In this document: one piece after another, positions 1 through 11,400 of the stretch
Layout: each line of letters opens with the position of its first letter
How positions within the stretch are numbered: the stretch's first letter is position 1
Source: Clytia hemisphaerica
Taxonomy: Eukaryota > Cnidaria > Hydrozoa > Leptothecata > Clytiidae
NCBI GenBank assembly: GCA_902728285.1
Contig: CACVBU010000702.1
Location: 1,278,929 to 1,342,928 of the forward strand
DNA length: 64,000 nucleotides
Reading direction: 5' to 3'
Notes under the pieces: generated by a model
Seen by the model: the letters and a program-made list of their open reading frames with translations, nothing else
Databases searched by the model: none
What the model was told of the DNA's origin: nothing
Translations under genes and position numbers: made by a program

Positions 1-186
1 TCATTGACTTTTAATTGATTGCACCCGGCAAAATTGATTTGATACAGTATTCAAATATCTCAATGTCAAGTTTGTTCGCAGATTATGAAAGGGCTAATTT
101 GAGGTCTACAAAATGAAATGTTCTCCTCCCACAGAGCACTCTTGAAGGGCACTTATCTTGCAGCACATAACTGATGGATTAGAAGT

Positions 187-562
187 ATTACGCCATGTCA
201 ATTCAAGACAGCCTTAAGTCCATTTTTTCCATTTTGAGATAATTGACTTTAAAGGTTGACATGTGTTGGACTTTAGGATGACTGGAATTTAGGATTTAAG
301 GCTGTTTATGGTTGATATATTATGGAACATTCTAAATTCTTATTTTTTGAATTGCAAAATACACCTCTTTCCAGCATGCTGAAATAGGCGAAAAAATGGA
401 CTTAGGTCAATTTTCGAAAAAATGGACTTAGGTCAATTTTCGAAAAAATGGACTTAGGTCAATTTTCGAAAAAATGGACTTAGGTCAATTTTCGAAAAAA
501 TGGACTTAGGTCAATTTTCGAAAAAATGGACTTAGGTCTGTCTTGAATTGACACGGCGATTA
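187..562. mobile_element. 368 bp inverted-repeat element with ATTA target duplication
   Basis: Near-identical inverted termini of about 40 bp (191-230 and 520-558) begin CGCC and end GGCG, and ATTA lies directly outside both ends (187-190, 559-562). This fits a 4 bp target-site duplication. There is no coding capacity. The right half is made of a 26 bp tandem repeat whose unit resembles the inner part of the terminal repeat itself. Superfamily not assigned. Confidence 0.75.
389..538. repeat. 26 bp tandem repeat, about six units
   Basis: The unit contains the word ATGGACTTAGGTCAATTTTCG and repeats essentially without change. It lies inside the 191-558 element and runs into its right terminus, so the array probably grew by duplication of subterminal transposon sequence. 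Confidence 0.9.
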
Positions 563-812
563 GTTCTCGAAAGATGCTCCAGCAACCTTTTTATAAATAT
601 GTTTTTTTTCTTTTATAAGCATATGCAGGCTCAGTTTTGGGTACCTAAACAATGGCTCTATTGTTTGAGAACAAAAAAATAGCAAGCATAATGCCTGATA
701 TAGGGGCAGATACTCGCTTATAAAAAAATACTGTAACTTTCAGGTTTTGTAACTTTTTAATTTTATGTTTGGGTAAATAAACTATCTTTAAATTTGAATT
801 TGAAGTTCTTAC

Positions 813-3800
813 CGACATTGCGTGACGTTGAAGTTCATTCCAGAAGATTGAGGTCTTTCTTGTTCTGTGAAATCAGACACGTTGAATACTGAGAGACTCC
901 AATCAATGTATCCTTGTAACGTGGTCGCTTCGTTGTAGTAATATTTGTAGATGCTCCTAGGGATCATTTCCGAAGTCAGCGATAAAACAAATCCGTTGAT
1001 CAGAACGCCACACTGCAAAGAAATCAAGAAGATATCCTTAGCTCCTTGTCCTCCATTTTGCTGATTTTATCAAACTTGTACCCAGTGCCTAAGTACACTT
1101 TTTTAATGGTTATCAAGAAAACCAAAAAGTGATGTAAATTGCTCTGGCGTCCTGGGACATGAGGTTGGAATAGCTATTGGAAATGAGAGTCAGTGGTCAA
1201 AATAAACCTTACTTACGAAACTTGATATTAATACAGCGAATCTGCCTTGATTGTTCAAGTTTTGCAAAAATTCGCTGGATTTTCAGACTCTTTCGTATAC
1301 GAGGCCTCCAGTGGCTTGTGGATTAAGACATTTTACGCGATGGCTTGATTTGATGGCTCATTTTACTTTTTTTGGCATGATGGCGTTTTTGGTGTGATGT
1401 ATGATTTGGGCTAGGTGACAAGTCAATTTTGGGAGTTTTCGTGATCGGAAAAAAAAATTTGGCGTCATGAAGGGTACTCAAATAATAAGGAACTCACAGT
1501 GGTCAAGATGTTGAGGATATCATACCACACACCGATTCCAGAAGCATCCAAAGCTACAGGTCTCTTATAATGGAACACAAGTTGTATAGCACTGATTCTC
1601 AACTCGATCACGTTTGTAATGAGGGCAATGAAAGGAGCCAGTGGAAAAGCTGCAACGAACATGGTCACAAAACCATACTGTAATGCTGAAATTAAAGAGT
1701 AAATATTGCAGACGTTGCATTTTGGTTCCGTTCAAGCAATACAAGGTCCAAATGTGGGGAAAAATAATTTATCTTCTAGAGCTTTCAGAACTTTTTAATA
1801 TCATATGTTTAGGCATGTCATAAAGAATCAAACTGGAATGCTAAAAGTAGGCATTGCCCAAAAAATGAATTCCAAAATCAGAAAGACTCATTTTTAGAAA
1901 TCGTTGAATTCTTTTTGCAAAATGGGCTGTTCCATCAAAATTCCAAATCTTTTCAAGTCAGAAAAAATTATTGGAAATGTGTGGATACCCCATGGAAAAT
2001 AGCAAACTTTGCAAAGAAAACCTTGGAAAAAATTGTCTTCGTACTTTTAAGTGACGGTGGACGAACTAAAACCAGTCTTTTTGTTGAATTTAGAGACGGA
2101 GAAACCTCTTTTTGTATCTCACTGAGACGGAAATCCGCCTAACACGGAAGAACTTTGAGCACTGAATAATATCTCACCTGTATCTTGGTATTCAGTGAAA
2201 AGAAGGAAAACCGAATTGGATTCACATTCTTTTGAATTATCTTTTTCCCATTGTGGTTTGGACGTAACGTTCTTTGCACCGTACCACCAATTGCAAACGC
2301 GACGCTTTAAGTACCTGTCGAAAGAAGAACCAGGGTGACGGATATGTGGATATAATTTTATTACGGTCAACCCTCTCCCTCTCATTCATTTATACCTCTA
2401 ATACCAAAAGGGATCTTTCTGTAATTCGAGCTATGTTATTGTTCCCTAAGGTGCAAATGTGTTTAAAAAATACTCTATGTAATTTTTAATCTTTCTCATA
2501 AACCCTAACCCTAACCCTAACCCTGCGTCAGCCTGGGTTTAGGTCCTAGGCAAAAATTAGGTCCCCCCTGAGTTTTAAGTCCCCCCAAAGATTTATGAAT
2601 TTTTTGTTAGCCCCCAGGACTTTTGACCCTAGACAATTTCAAAAAATTGATCCCAGTATAAAAGGGTTTTTCAATGTAAATTGCGTTCTGTTCTAAGATT
2701 CAGATAAAATATTTTTCAAAAGGGGGAAAATTTTTCACATTCATGAGCTTCAATTTGAGTAATTGAAGCCAACTTGTATTAAGTTGAATTATTTTAGCCC
2801 CCACGTTAAGTGATGAGATTTTAGCTTCCCCCAAGTGCATAGGTCCCCCAAAAAAAGTGATGTACTTCCAGCCCCATCCTTTTTTGGGAAAAATTTAGGG
2901 TGTAACCCTCCCAACCAGCAGGTGGGGGAGGGGGGGTGACGCTATGTTTCTCTAATGCGAAAAAATCCTTGGTCCAGATCGATTTAGAGAGTCAACTGTT
3001 CACACATGGATAGGACTTAATTGCTCAACTGAACTGTTCTTAAAACTGTCGTCTTCTCGGTAATTGTATGAATGAGGAAAATGCTTTAGTTATTCCATGG
3101 ACTTTATGAAATAAACTGTGTTTGTTCGTTATTTGACCGAGCCCTCTAGCTAAAAAAATTGACGTGATACAGGGTTGTTTTAAATTCTCTTTACTTACGG
3201 TTGGCAGAGTTGGACAGTTTTTGAGAACACTTGTTGTCCAGCCATCAAAATTAATAGTTGAATGCATAACTCAAAGAAACATCCTTGCTCCCAACATCCT
3301 TCTATCCGATGAGTGCCTGGAACCAAACGCTTGTATTTACCAGGTGTCCCAACAAAATATTCATGTTTGAAAAATGCCGTGTAAAACACAGACGAATACG
3401 TATTACAGATACCAAACCAGAATAGTTTTATGGTGAACGATTTTTCGTAACCACTTTTAGTACGCGGATTTTCCCAGTCCGTTAATTTAACAGCAATGTA
3501 ATAATAAACGTATTTCAGAATATTGATGAAGATAAGGTTCATGAAAGATGCAGTGGCCGTGACGAAAATTTTCGAATGATCCTTAGATTGTCCTCCTTGT
3601 GAAATAAAAACACCAAATAGAATACTTCGGTATATGATAATCCCAATGACGGTTATTATCACCAAGGCAACAAAAAAGATAACAACAGAAAAAGCGCTTG
3701 CCACTTTGAAAACACGTCGCATCTGTGGTTCGGGGGTACATTCCGGTCTTTCGACTTTAATTTCATGAAAATTTAACGTGTTCCATTTATAAGCGAATTT

Positions 3801-6347
3801 CGCTTCTCGTCTTTTCCAAAACGACAAATAAAACACAGACCAGATTGACATGAAAATCGCAAAGACGGGGGTAGCTTCGTTATCGAAACAGCGAGTCATT
3901 TGTGAATACATACACGAAGTATTATGGAGATAATAATAAGAACATACTTTATCACAAAGTGGGCACATTAGGAAGGGCTTCTCATCTTGACATATCTCCT
4001 GAATGGGTACAGACCAGAGATTCGATAGACACCCATAAAAGAAAACCAGAAGCCCAACTATAGCAGCTGGTAGTAGAAAGGATGTGTAGAAACCTAGCCA
4101 TAGGAAATAGAATGCGATTTTCGATCCAAAATAATCGCAAACATCATGTATGGGTTGATAGGTAAACATACAACGAAAGGAGGCCCAATTTTGAGCTAAC
4201 CTCTCACGCAAGTTAAAGCCCTTCTCATCTTTGGTTTGAATGTCCAGGCTGGTTAGCAAGCTACTTTCTTTATCTTGAGACGGATTTTTGCCGGAACAAA
4301 ACACCCTTCTGTATTGGGTAAGCTCGTCGTGCAGCGGATAAGCAGCAGTGAATATTTTGTTTTGTATCAACACTTCAAGTCTTCTTTTGCCACATGTTCC
4401 TTCACCGAATGTTGAATTATTCAATATGATCCACACCAAGTACGAACGCAACTTTTGTGGAAATAATAACTCTGCTTTATCGTGATTCAAAAAGTGTTTA
4501 TCTCGTGCCTTCGTGTAAGCATCGTAATGATACCGTTTCCGATTTTTCGACCGATTTTCGTATGATTGGTTCCGAAACGGATTTATGTTTGTCCATCGCT
4601 CAATGATAGGGTCTAAATACACATCATACCTTTAAAAAGGAAAAGGAAGAAAAATTGAACCAAATTGAAGGTTCCATTCGAGATTGGAGGAAAATAACTA
4701 TACTTGTACGGTCTTCATTCATCAACAGGCTGCTAGATCATCAACACAGAAAACCCTTTCTTTGCCAAGCTCAATGCCAGGATTAGGTAAAACAAGAGAA
4801 CGTATGGTTAGATAAAAGATCAATCGCGTATTATTTGTTAGCCTGTTAGACGAAAACCGCTTTTTTATCGCGATTTAACAAAGAAAAAATTTGGTTTGTG
4901 GGAAGGTACTGGCTAGTTATTTGTCTGAAAACCTTTAAAACGTTCACGACCGAGCCCTTTTCTTCGAAATTCGACTTTGCAGAGGTTCCTTTTGGTCTCA
5001 AAAGTTATGGCCCTTTTAGATACAAACATAACGGTATTTTTATCCCTTTACTATACTCGTAGTCAGAGGCAAAAATGTTAAAACATGATTCAAAATTTTA
5101 TTTAGTTGGAAAGTGAATCACATGATGATCGCATTAGGAGCGATAGCCAAGTGGTCAAAGCCGTCAGCGTTTCAAACCAGTGATTCGCAGTTCGAATCCC
5201 CTCTCCTTCCAATGTTCCGTTCAGTTCATAGATAGCCGAGCCGGTTGGCCGTGGACCCCGTGAAAACAATCGAAAGACTGCCTAAATGTCCTAGATTACT
5301 GGGCTATCCACGTTAAATATCGACTCTATCTATCTATCAACATGATAAAGAATGGTCAAACTCACCATGTGTCATCATGATATTTATCTTCTTTGGTCGG
5401 TAATTTAACACAATATTTCTCAGCAACGAACTTCAAGATGTCTGTTGATGCTTTGACTTTCCAATACTTCATTCGGCCATCCTAAGAAAGCAAAATCGAT
5501 ATCTGATTCCCGCACTTGTGTTCTTGTCTATTCGAATATTTAGCACATTTTTCAAATTACATGTAAGAGCAAAGTGTCTAGATTCGAATATTTGGTTACA
5601 AAGAGGTTTTGTAAAACTTTATTATCCCTATAGGGCTGAAAAACAAAGTCTAAATTATGGTTTCCTTCGTATTTCCTCGTGTATTCCACACGCTGATCTT
5701 TTTGAGATTTTCAAAGTTATTTCAAAAACAGAACAAAGCGGATGCTTATTTTGAAATTTAAGTCATCTGAAGTATGTTACTTTTTCAGAATGTAGCCCAA
5801 CAAAAATAATATCTAGAATATAATAAGCTATAAAATTTGGCTTTTCCAGAAAAAAACCGTGCACCCCCTGTTGAGGAGGTCCAACCTTTTGTGACCTACC
5901 CCTTGGAATTCCAGGCAATTTTAGGATCATACTCCTCTGGAATTCCAAATTTTTACAAATTTTCAATCATTACCCCCTTGGAATTCCGCTAATTTTTGAC
6001 AGATTTTGGTCTACCCTTATGGAATTCCACTGCATTTCAAACCTTACCCCCTTGGAACGGAAATGGACCTCCTCAACAGGGGGTGCACGATTTTTTTCTG
6101 GAAAAGCCCATTTTACCTTTGAAAAGATGAGCTCAGAAACTTTCAACATCCCTCGTAATGTTTGCAAGTATTCTTTTTGTAATTTCTGAGGTCTTTCTTC
6201 GAGTTGCGTTTTCTTTGCTACTAATATGTAATCGAATGGTTCGTCCTGTTCGAATTCTGGTATGGACGGGTCTTTGTCCACGAAACATTGGATTGATGCA
6301 TTCTCACTGTCGGATGATGACTCGTCAGACAAATATACTGTCGTCAT
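813..6347 (-). CDS. Anoctamin (TMEM16) family membrane protein, 3'-incomplete
   Basis: Six exons are readable on the minus strand: 6117-6347 (ATG at 6347), 5366-5481, 3199-4629, 2178-2314, 1498-1685 and 813-1012. All junctions have GT-AG borders and continuous frame, giving about 767 residues; the final exons lie beyond the left edge. TMEM16 proteins are dimeric membrane proteins acting as calcium-activated chloride channels and/or lipid scramblases. The N-terminal 270 or so residues are cytosolic, with an acidic Ser/Asp-rich start. Membrane segments begin near residue 288 (YFLWLGFYTS, LLPAAIVGLLVFFYG). Family hallmarks follow: ELCIQL in the TM6 region, FVTMFVAAFPLAPF and GIGVWYDIL in TM7-TM8. 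Most of the N-terminus and the first membrane segments sit in one unusually large 1431 nt exon. By eye, several calcium-site positions of mouse TMEM16A are replaced (see findings). I cannot assign an ANO subtype. The start is chosen as the first ATG of an open exon with a good AACAATGA context. Confidence 0.93.
2503..2524. repeat. Short interstitial telomere-like CCCTAA run
   Basis: Three CCCTAA units plus CCCT lie in an intron of the anoctamin gene, directly followed by C-run-rich repeat sequence. The unit matches the common animal TTAGGG telomere repeat. It may be a repaired break or chance microsatellite growth. Confidence 0.8.
2525..2960. repeat. C-run-rich intronic repeat
   Basis: The stretch has many TAGGTCCCCC, AGCCCCC and TCCCCCAA blocks at irregular spacing and ends in a G-rich run (2920-2937). 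The style matches 8085-8400, 11823-11880 and 12845-12945, so these may be decayed copies of one family. No open frame. Confidence 0.4.
5138..5335 (+). mobile_element. tRNA-derived SINE-like element
   Basis: The head (5138-5212) looks like a tRNA gene: an A-box-like TAGCCAAGTGG and a B-box-like GCAGTTCGAATCC at normal spacing. A non-tRNA body follows, and the 3' end is a TCTA/ATCT simple repeat (5323-5337). RNA polymerase III boxes plus a simple-repeat tail are the SINE layout. It sits in the anoctamin intron between exons 2 and 3. A decayed Ser/Leu-type tRNA gene is the alternative. Confidence 0.6.
5838..6109. mobile_element. MITE with GGCTTTTCCAG ends and GGAATTCC minisatellite core
   Basis: Inverted ends of about 45 bp carry GGCTTTTCCAGAAAAAAA followed by GTGCACCCCCTGTTGAGGAG; they match each other across 272 bp. 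The interior has about five imperfect units of roughly 35 bp, most carrying CCCCTTGGAATTCC. It lies in anoctamin intron 1, a few bases from the exon 1 donor at 6116. Related ends occur at 34111-34367. Confidence 0.8.
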
Positions 6348-6714
6348 TGTTGTTTTGTATTTATTAGCTGAAAAACATATCTAGACCAAGGTATGGTTTT
6401 AGTTAAAGGTTTTCTTTTTACATAAGTGTATCCGTTTTATATCAGGCACATATTTCATACCAGGACAGTGTCTGCCTATTTTTATATTATGCTGATATAA
6501 GCAAAAAAATGTTTTTCTTTTCCTCCGTCTGGCCAATCTTGCTCCACATCCGTGTCAATTCAGCGTGCAAAAGCGTGTGAATAAAATTTGACGAGTAAGC
6601 AAACGATATCACTCTTATTTAAAAACAAAACCTTTAACAGTAGACTGTCCATATTTGACAAATAATCATTGTGTCATCATTGTTTTTTATTTATTGGCTG
6701 AAAGAAATATCTAG
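6343..6714. repeat. Direct repeat of the anoctamin start-codon region
   Basis: About 42 bp around and upstream of the anoctamin ATG (6343-6384) recurs imperfectly at 6672-6714 in the same orientation, including TATTTATT(A/G)GCTGAAA and ATATCTAG. The TTAA-flanked MITE lies between the copies. The far copy also has an ATG in the same relative place but no obvious long frame. Confidence 0.6.
6403..6637. mobile_element. TTAA-flanked piggyBac-like MITE, copy 1
   Basis: A 227 bp element (6407-6633) with ends AGGTTTT and AAAACCT, directly flanked by TTAA on both sides. TTAA duplication is the mark of piggyBac-type transposition. It shares most of its length with 18703-18927, 36190-36419 (inverted) and 61512-61748. 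Common internal words include CAGTGTCTGCC and CAATCTTGCTCCACAT. Non-coding. Confidence 0.85.
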
Positions 6715-8440
6715 CACAAGAGATTGTAAATTGTGCACTTCTAACCTAAACTACAAATAAAGTTTCATATACAACAAATCACTTCTCTCCTTTTCGTCTA
6801 TTAATAAAAACAGACTCTCTGTTTCGTGTCAACCAAGTTTTATAAGTTTAAAAACATTTCTCATTTTCTATGATTATAGATAGCGAAACGAACTTAATCT
6901 TGCTGAGAATTTAATACAATAAAGCTTATTACTTTTTGTTAATTATCACGCAGTCTTGAAATAAAGATCTTTTAAAATTTGACATGCAGAGATACTGAAA
7001 GAAAAGAACGGAGGGGATGCAGTTTATGCTTCCGAAGCTAAAGAAAATCTTATTTTTGCGGGAGGAGACGCCCTTTAACTGCGGAAAGAAAAAATTTGAG
7101 CAATCGAACTCAGCATCGAAATTTTGTTGATTGCCTTTTATGCATGCAAGAACGGTAGAAATAGTTTATGTAATTAAATAAATCTTTGTGTTGGACGGTG
7201 AAAAAGAATGCGGCTATTATATTTTGATTTTTCCCTTAATCTTTATGTGATACTTATTTTGAAAGGCTTTGAGAAGATATGAAGGGCTAATAAAATCTAG
7301 GATCGAGAAAAGTTGTTAAACGGTTTTCTATCGTAGATTTATGAAGAGTGAAGAGCCAGTACCATATCCCTTGTAACACATATATAAAGATGGAAAGTCG
7401 ACATAGACTTGATACCTGCTCTTCTGTCCGAAGAATAATTTCACATGATGCTCTTTATCTTTCCAACATCATAATGACTGGCATATTATAAATACAAAAT
7501 TTATTTCAACATTTTTTTTGCTAGAGAAATTAACATGATTCCCCATCATTTCATGTTTAAGTACACTGTGGATGTACTGTTCATAATCGAGTTCACATCG
7601 TTCATATAACTTTCATAATAAGGTCTTTTGATTGGTTTGTTAGCGAATAATGCATTCCCATTATGTTTCCATAGCTTCTTCTTGCGAAGTCTGAAATGAA
7701 GAATGAATCGAGTGATGACACTGTTGCTCTTTTTCCTCTGATCAAAAAATCAATAAATTATAAATATTGAAAAAAATAAGAAAATTGACAATGAGAAATC
7801 CCCAAAAAGATCAAAAATCAAGCTGGCAATAAAAGCTTAACATTAAGACCTCTTAGAGTTCCTGTTCAAACAGAGGCTAACTGGTTACTAGTCAGAAACA
7901 GCTGGAATGCAAAAACTTCAAGTAAGAGTGACAGTCCGACAGTCTTATGTTGATAACTTTATGGCTATTATTCCTTTCAAGGCAGATACTATCGCATTTT
8001 TTTCACTTCTATGCGAAAGTTTCTGTCGAACGAGAAATCTTTTTCCTCATTTTTGTTCAAGTCAACAAATCTTTCTTCCAAAACATAGAATGCACCCCCA
8101 TCCTGAGCTTAGGGGGGCCTAAAACTTTTTTTCGTTTGGGGTTACTTTTCATAAAAATGCAGGGGCTAAGCTTACAACCTTAATTGATTTTCAATTTTCA
8201 CAATGCATCATGTTGATATTTTGTCATTGGGAAAAAACTTATTTAGATGATCTTGTTGACAATTTTGTTTAAAATACTTTTTGATTTTCAGTTTTTGGAA
8301 GTGGGGACGGCATTCTAAAAATTTAGCTGGGGGCTATTTTAGCTCACCCCACCCCTAAAAATTGCTGGTGGCTGGACCCCTTTCCATACTATGCAAAAAA
8401 AAAGAATTCGTGAAATGCGACTCTACAATTTTGCGAGACT
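6715..8440. other. Intergenic: anoctamin 5' side to PSMA1 3' side
   Basis: AT-rich sequence with no exon I can support. It should hold the anoctamin promoter and the PSMA1 3' UTR and polyadenylation site; I could not place either. The part at 8085-8400 is C-run-rich repeat. No RNA gene seen. Confidence 0.5.
8085..8400. repeat. C-run-rich dispersed repeat
   Basis: Begins CATAGAATGCACCCCC, the same word as the arms of the 11823-11880 hairpin, and continues with AGCTTAGGGGGG, GGGGACGG and CACCCCACCCC blocks. It lies just downstream of the PSMA1 stop codon. Probably a decayed element; boundaries uncertain. Confidence 0.4.
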
Positions 8441-11400
8441 TTATACATTCAAAGCTATTCTCCTTACTGAGTCTTGTTCCATAGATTCGGGAGCGGCCGT
8501 TGCATCTTCTGTTTTGTCGTCTTTCTTGTCTTTGCTTTGATCAATCAATGCCAACTGTATACATCAGTTCATTCAAGTTAAGGAGGATAAAACATACTAA
8601 AACCTCACTTCAAGTAGGCGAAAATATCATTCGTTAAATGAAGGACTAAAACTATTTTAAGTACGAATTGGGATGGACATAACAAACGCAGGAGCCCCTA
8701 ATCCATAGAATTATTAAAAATTTATCCAAGGATTTTGAAATGAAAACCTAATGAAGATTACTACATAGCGCTTCTGAAATAAGCGTCTCCAAAAGTACAC
8801 ATTTAAAATTTAGAGGCTACCATGTGATGTTACTTGAATAGTTAATTCATATTTTAGATAAATGAAAAGATACAAATGGAGCGACATCTTCATTATCCAA
8901 CAAAGTCAATTTCTTGTCTTTCCCTACAACTGCTATGGTGCAATTCTAAAGAGTGAAGAAAAAAAGTTGTGTATTTTACTCGGTTTCACTTGACATGACC
9001 GGTCAAAGCAAGGTCTTTCGTCCGAGACGGAAAATGGATTTTACACAGCAAATTATTAGCAAATGTTAGCACACTGAGAAGGAAAGCTTTTAACACTGCT
9101 TGACATTGAAGAACTTCAGAAATATCAATATATACCGTATCCACGCAAGCTCAGTTCTTAAACGTTTCAATGAACAGATCCTAATTAGAGTTCTACGATC
9201 ATTAGAAGAAAGGCTTCTTCACAGACTGTATAGTTGAAACTGACATTTATTACCAAATTATATTAGCAAAGAAACACTAAAAAGGCTGCACTGATCTTTT
9301 GAGACAATAGTGTTCAGAATTTCACGTAAAATTTCCACAACAATTTAAAACTGACAGTCCAACTCAATTTTTTAACATAATTTTAATACCTTAGTTGTTA
9401 ATTCTTGTTCGTTGGGTAAACATTCTCTAAGCGATCTTAAGCCATGTGCGATGATTTCTTCGTAAGAGGCTGGAAAAAAAGAGAAAATTTCACCAGTAAA
9501 AATCAATAGCTCCTCTAAATAAAATAGATACAAAAATATAAAAGATATTAGCCATTAACATCGGAAAAATAACCTTCACAGAAAATCGAACAAGATTTAA
9601 TCTTGGGATATAAAAGTAAAGCAACTTACACTCTTGAAATTTGTCCAAGTTTCGTTCTAAGTATGTTCTTGCACTCTGCAAAATAAACAAATTGGTTGCT
9701 TTAATGACAATTTTAAAGACCAGAATATTAGAGGTATTTTATCAATCAATAACTCAGCTAAGCAATTTGAAGAGAAATTGAACTTGAAATAAGATGATGT
9801 GCATTTCGCAGACTTACCTGTGATCTTGCACCGATTGCCATGGATTTACAATCGAAATAGTTTGCTGATGGACACAGTTGATAAATGTGACTTCCTTGAC
9901 TCTATAAGTGGAAATATAATTAAAATAACGTTTTAATGTTCTTAAAAGTATTCAAAGAGCTTACTTATCACATAAATTTCGGGTCGCTGGTGGGAAGAAA
10001 TTCAAAGAATTTGTGTTCGATTAATCAAGGGTATAAAAACCTTTCTTAGTTGGTTGTTTTGGTTCACAGCCTTATCTTTCAAATATAGTGTCATCCCTGA
10101 TGCGAAATGTAACAATTGTGCGTAAAACTCAATGATAACAAACAATAAAGAAGTAGCTCAGCAATTCTAATTCACGTCGGTATTCGGCTATTGCCGACGC
10201 AAATGCCGTCGAGCTAAGAATTACCCTAAGAAGTAGGGTTTCTAAACATCAAAAAAGACAAAACATTAAACCGAAAATATCAACATAAAAAAGGTTAAAA
10301 GTTATTATCTTGTCATACATCGTAACCTGCAACGAGAATTCCGACGCCAAATGGACGTCTTCCGTATACTTTGGTAGGTTTTTGCATTTCTAAAATAATA
10401 AGAATATTAATTATCCAAAGATTCACAGCCAAAGCAATAAGTCAATGAAATACTGATAGATTTTTAAAAAATCAATAGGAATAAACATTACATCCTCTCA
10501 CTGAATTTCGATTCGACATTACAGTTTGTGATGAATTTTGATCTTACTTTCAGCTGTGGCGGTGACAAGTCTGGAAACTGGTAGAGCTTCTTCATAAACG
10601 TATCGAGAATTCAAACATTCGTCTTGCATAAAATTACTAAAAAGCAGAGAAGTAAAGGAAGCTTCAAAAAAGATATTTCTGGATATTTCATCCATAGCAA
10701 AGTATTTAAACGGTAAAACATGTTTATTTAACCATTGCAATGTCTTCTAACATTACATCACGGACCCAACAGCTGATTGGTTGTAAGTAACGTAAAATCA
10801 GTCAATACGTCACTTTCAAACAATCAGCTGTTGGGTCCATGGAAGACATTGCAATGGTGCATATCATGAATATGAATTGATGCAATTAAAAAACAGATTG
10901 CCTTGTATCATTTTTACGTGATTTTGACTTGCATGAAATTACTGAAAATAGGTGAAAAAGAAAAACTTCATCAATAGCATAGAGGTTTTTTACTTTTTGA
11001 GTCGATCTGATTAAAATTAAACATAGATTGATGTATCATTTTTGTAATTTCCACCGAGGCGCTTGCGGAGAAATGGCTCCATTGCAAACACAATATTAGC
11101 CTACCTTAATAAGCGACCATCAGAGGTAAGACCTGCAATACTGGCTGCGACATGGTCATCCACTGAAATGATCTTCCTTTGATATGATGAAAGTTCGGAC
11201 GATGATCTCTGAGGAAAGAAATGATAAAGTCTTGTTAGTCTAATGATAAACAATAATCTTGAAAAAAAAATCAAAATAGAAAAAAAGAATGCATCTTAGC
11301 TTCACTCCCCCCATGGCTGTGAGGGGGTTACCTACAGGTAAACTTTGGCCAGGGGCCACCTACTGAGCTAGGGCGACCTAATTTTTTACAAACTGAACTG

